Shown piece by piece: positions 15,624-16,898 of a stretch of DNA of 16,898 nucleotides; positions within the stretch are counted from its first letter, which is position 1; every line of letters begins with the position of its first letter. The notes beneath the pieces are model-generated. The model saw only the letters and a list, made by a program, of their open reading frames with translations. It did not search any database and was not told the DNA's origin. Both the position numbers and the translations under genes were made by a program. The stretch is from Allopontixanthobacter sp041741895 (GTDB lineage Bacteria; Pseudomonadota; Alphaproteobacteria; Sphingomonadales; Sphingomonadaceae), in NCBI GenBank assembly GCA_041741895.1, contig JBGSJO010000052.1, forward strand, positions 1-16,898, in the 5' to 3' direction.

Positions 15624-16565
15624 TCAGCCTTCGGCAATGACTTCCTCGATGAAGTCGAGCAGCGCCTGATCGTAAACATCGATCTGGCCGTTGCGGGCAA
15701 TCTGCCCTTCCAGCCACATGCGTTCATCGCCCGTCACTTCCTGCGCCTCTGCGACCAGATCGGCCGTGCTGGCAGCGGGGGAATTCTTGCCGAAAACCTT
15801 GGCGAAAGCACTCGGCGCGGTTTTGGCCATCCGGCCCATGAAACCGCCGATGCTGGTGCGGTTTTCGGCAACGAATGCTTCCAGCTCCATCGCGCGCACG
15901 CGGCTGAGCTGAGCGTATTCGGCGGAATAGCCCATCAGATAATTGCCCACACCCTGCGCGAACAGGACCTTCCATTCGGGCACATTGGCTGCACCGATTG
16001 CGGCATCTTTCAGGCGAAACAGCATCTCTGCCTCGCGCCGGCTGACCGCAGCGGGACGGTCGCTGGCGGGGGCAAACAGGATCCGGCGCAGGATATCCAC
16101 CTCGGGGCTGCTGACATGTGTATCTGACAATTCGCCGCCGCAGCGGGTTGGCCCGTTGCCGGTCAGCACCGCCTGTTCGATTTGCGTGAGCACGAAGGCT
16201 TTCAGCGAATCGGGCACATTGCGCGCTCGTTCGTAAATCCTGACGAGCAATTCCAGCTCGGTCTTCGAACACAGCCGATCGTCTTTCCTGATCTGCTGCA
16301 CCAACCAATTGGCTTCTTCCTGCGACACATAACCCATAGGCTGGGTGCCGTTGATCATATATTCACCGATGCTCTCGGTGAAGAAATCGCACCAATTGTC
16401 ATCATGCGCGCTCAGGGCGTCATTGATGGTGAAAAGAGTTTCGGCCTCGTACTGGCTTAGCGTGCCATCGTTCCACCCGGCCTTGCGCAGCGCGGCGAGT
16501 TCGGCCGCGTCGATTGCGCCATCGGCACTGGCTTTCGCGGTAAGATTGCCAAAATGTACGCTCAT
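15624..16565 (-). CDS. Hypothetical four-repeat protein with TerB-like ADG motif
   Basis: The 313-residue protein is soluble and helical, without signal peptide. It starts with ATG at 16565, preceded by AGGA. KASADGAIDAAELAAL (11-26) has the ADGxIxxxE pattern of TerB-like domains and also resembles a degenerate EF-hand loop. I see four degenerate repeats starting near 18, 80, 151 and 277. Each has I/V-x-x-x-E, then about 15-25 residues on an acidic helix: EAETLFTI (40-47), ELELLVRI (103-110), EAEMLFRL (178-185), QALLDFIEEV (300-309). In the first three it is followed by a helix with aromatic or aliphatic residues (WCDFFTESIGEYM, LKAFVLTQIEQAV, WKVLFAQGVGNYLM). The function is unknown. Confidence 0.75.
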   Translation of the reverse strand: MSVHFGNLTAKASADGAIDAAELAALRKAGWNDGTLSQYEAETLFTINDALSAHDDNWCDFFTESIGEYMINGTQPMGYVSQEEANWLVQQIRKDDRLCSKTELELLVRIYERARNVPDSLKAFVLTQIEQAVLTGNGPTRCGGELSDTHVSSPEVDILRRILFAPASDRPAAVSRREAEMLFRLKDAAIGAANVPEWKVLFAQGVGNYLMGYSAEYAQLSRVRAMELEAFVAENRTSIGGFMGRMAKTAPSAFAKVFGKNSPAASTADLVAEAQEVTGDERMWLEGQIARNGQIDVYDQALLDFIEEVIAEG

Positions 16566-16623
16566 AATCCTGGGCCCCTTGAATATTCGGAGCCCTGTCT
16601 AGCGGTGGATGCTTAAATTCGGG

Positions 16624-16898
16624 TTAGCGCCGCCGCAGCGCTGCCACGCAGCTGGCCCGGTCCACGTCCAGGCCGTCGCTGGCGCGGCGCGCGTCAACAT
16701 AGGTTGCCGCAGGTTCGCCGCCTTCGCGCATGGGATAGAGATAGACGTCCAGCACGCAGGGTTCGCCGGCAAATTGCAGTTTGCGGGCATCGCCTTCGAA
16801 TATATCGAGCCGGGCGGTCCCGAACAGGCGCTGCAGATCGGCGACATTCGCGCCGATGACCCCCTCCACGCCGGGCAGGTTCATCACCCGCGGGGCCT
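16624..16898 (-). CDS. Uncharacterised small protein, 5' part outside the window
   Basis: The frame ends in TAA at 16624-16626 and is open to the window edge, giving about 90 residues. GTG or ATG codons at 16887 and 16884 exist, but the frame continues upstream and the visible part starts mid-domain. LPGVEGVIGANVADLQRLFG, then DARKLQFAGEPCVLDVYLYP, resembles a group of alphaproteobacterial proteins, often lipoproteins, with a LxGxxxxxLxxxFG - W/LQ(Y/F) - CxLDxxLY pattern. Two cysteines (in GEPCVLD and DRASCVAAL) may form a disulfide. The function is unknown. It is followed by the four-repeat gene on the same strand, 58 bases on. Confidence 0.65.
   Translation of the reverse strand, partial: APRVMNLPGVEGVIGANVADLQRLFGTARLDIFEGDARKLQFAGEPCVLDVYLYPMREGGEPAATYVDARRASDGLDVDRASCVAALRRR

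Overview
The window looks like a chromosomal segment of an alphaproteobacterium, most likely Sphingomonadales (Erythrobacter/Sphingopyxis-like). The reasons are the GC-rich coding style, the suf operon led by an Rrf2 regulator and containing sufT, and the SufBCDS protein types. This placement comes from recognising families by eye; no search was run.

Left part, about 1-3500, accessory and somewhat less GC-rich. The window opens in the C-terminus of an IS200/IS605-type TnpA transposase, followed by a short hairpin right end. Directly after it, in the same orientation, lies the last ~60 codons of purD cut off from its 5' part. Next come a COG2130 (CurA-like) NADP-dependent oxidoreductase, a 400-bp stretch without a credible gene that contains repeat-like sequence, an orphan XRE/HipB-like repressor on the minus strand, and two plus-strand hypotheticals. 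The second hypothetical carries a HEPN-like Rx4H motif.

Middle part, 3522-9406. A minus-strand cluster reads pyrD, ggt (predicted lipoprotein), then a long-chain acyl-CoA ligase with a TTG start. A good sigma70-like promoter lies in front of pyrD. Divergent from pyrD is an AraC-family regulator whose leader contains a strong intrinsic terminator ending only about 20 nt before the start codon. This suggests attenuation or a small RNA.

Right part, 9474-15605. One tightly coupled eight-gene operon for Fe-S cluster assembly: rrf2-type regulator, sufB, a DUF559 nuclease-fold gene, sufC, sufD, sufS, sufT, sufA. Neighbours overlap by 1-4 bases, except for an 8-nt gap before sufC. A nearly perfect palindrome just downstream of the predicted -10 is the likely operator of the regulator. 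SufB, SufC and SufD form the scaffold ATPase complex, SufS supplies sulfur, SufA carries clusters and SufT helps maturation. The DUF559 protein is the unexplained member and the best candidate for something new.

Far right, 15624-16898, minus strand. A 313-residue protein built from four degenerate repeats with a TerB-like ADG motif, then the 3' part of a small uncharacterised gene that runs off the window.
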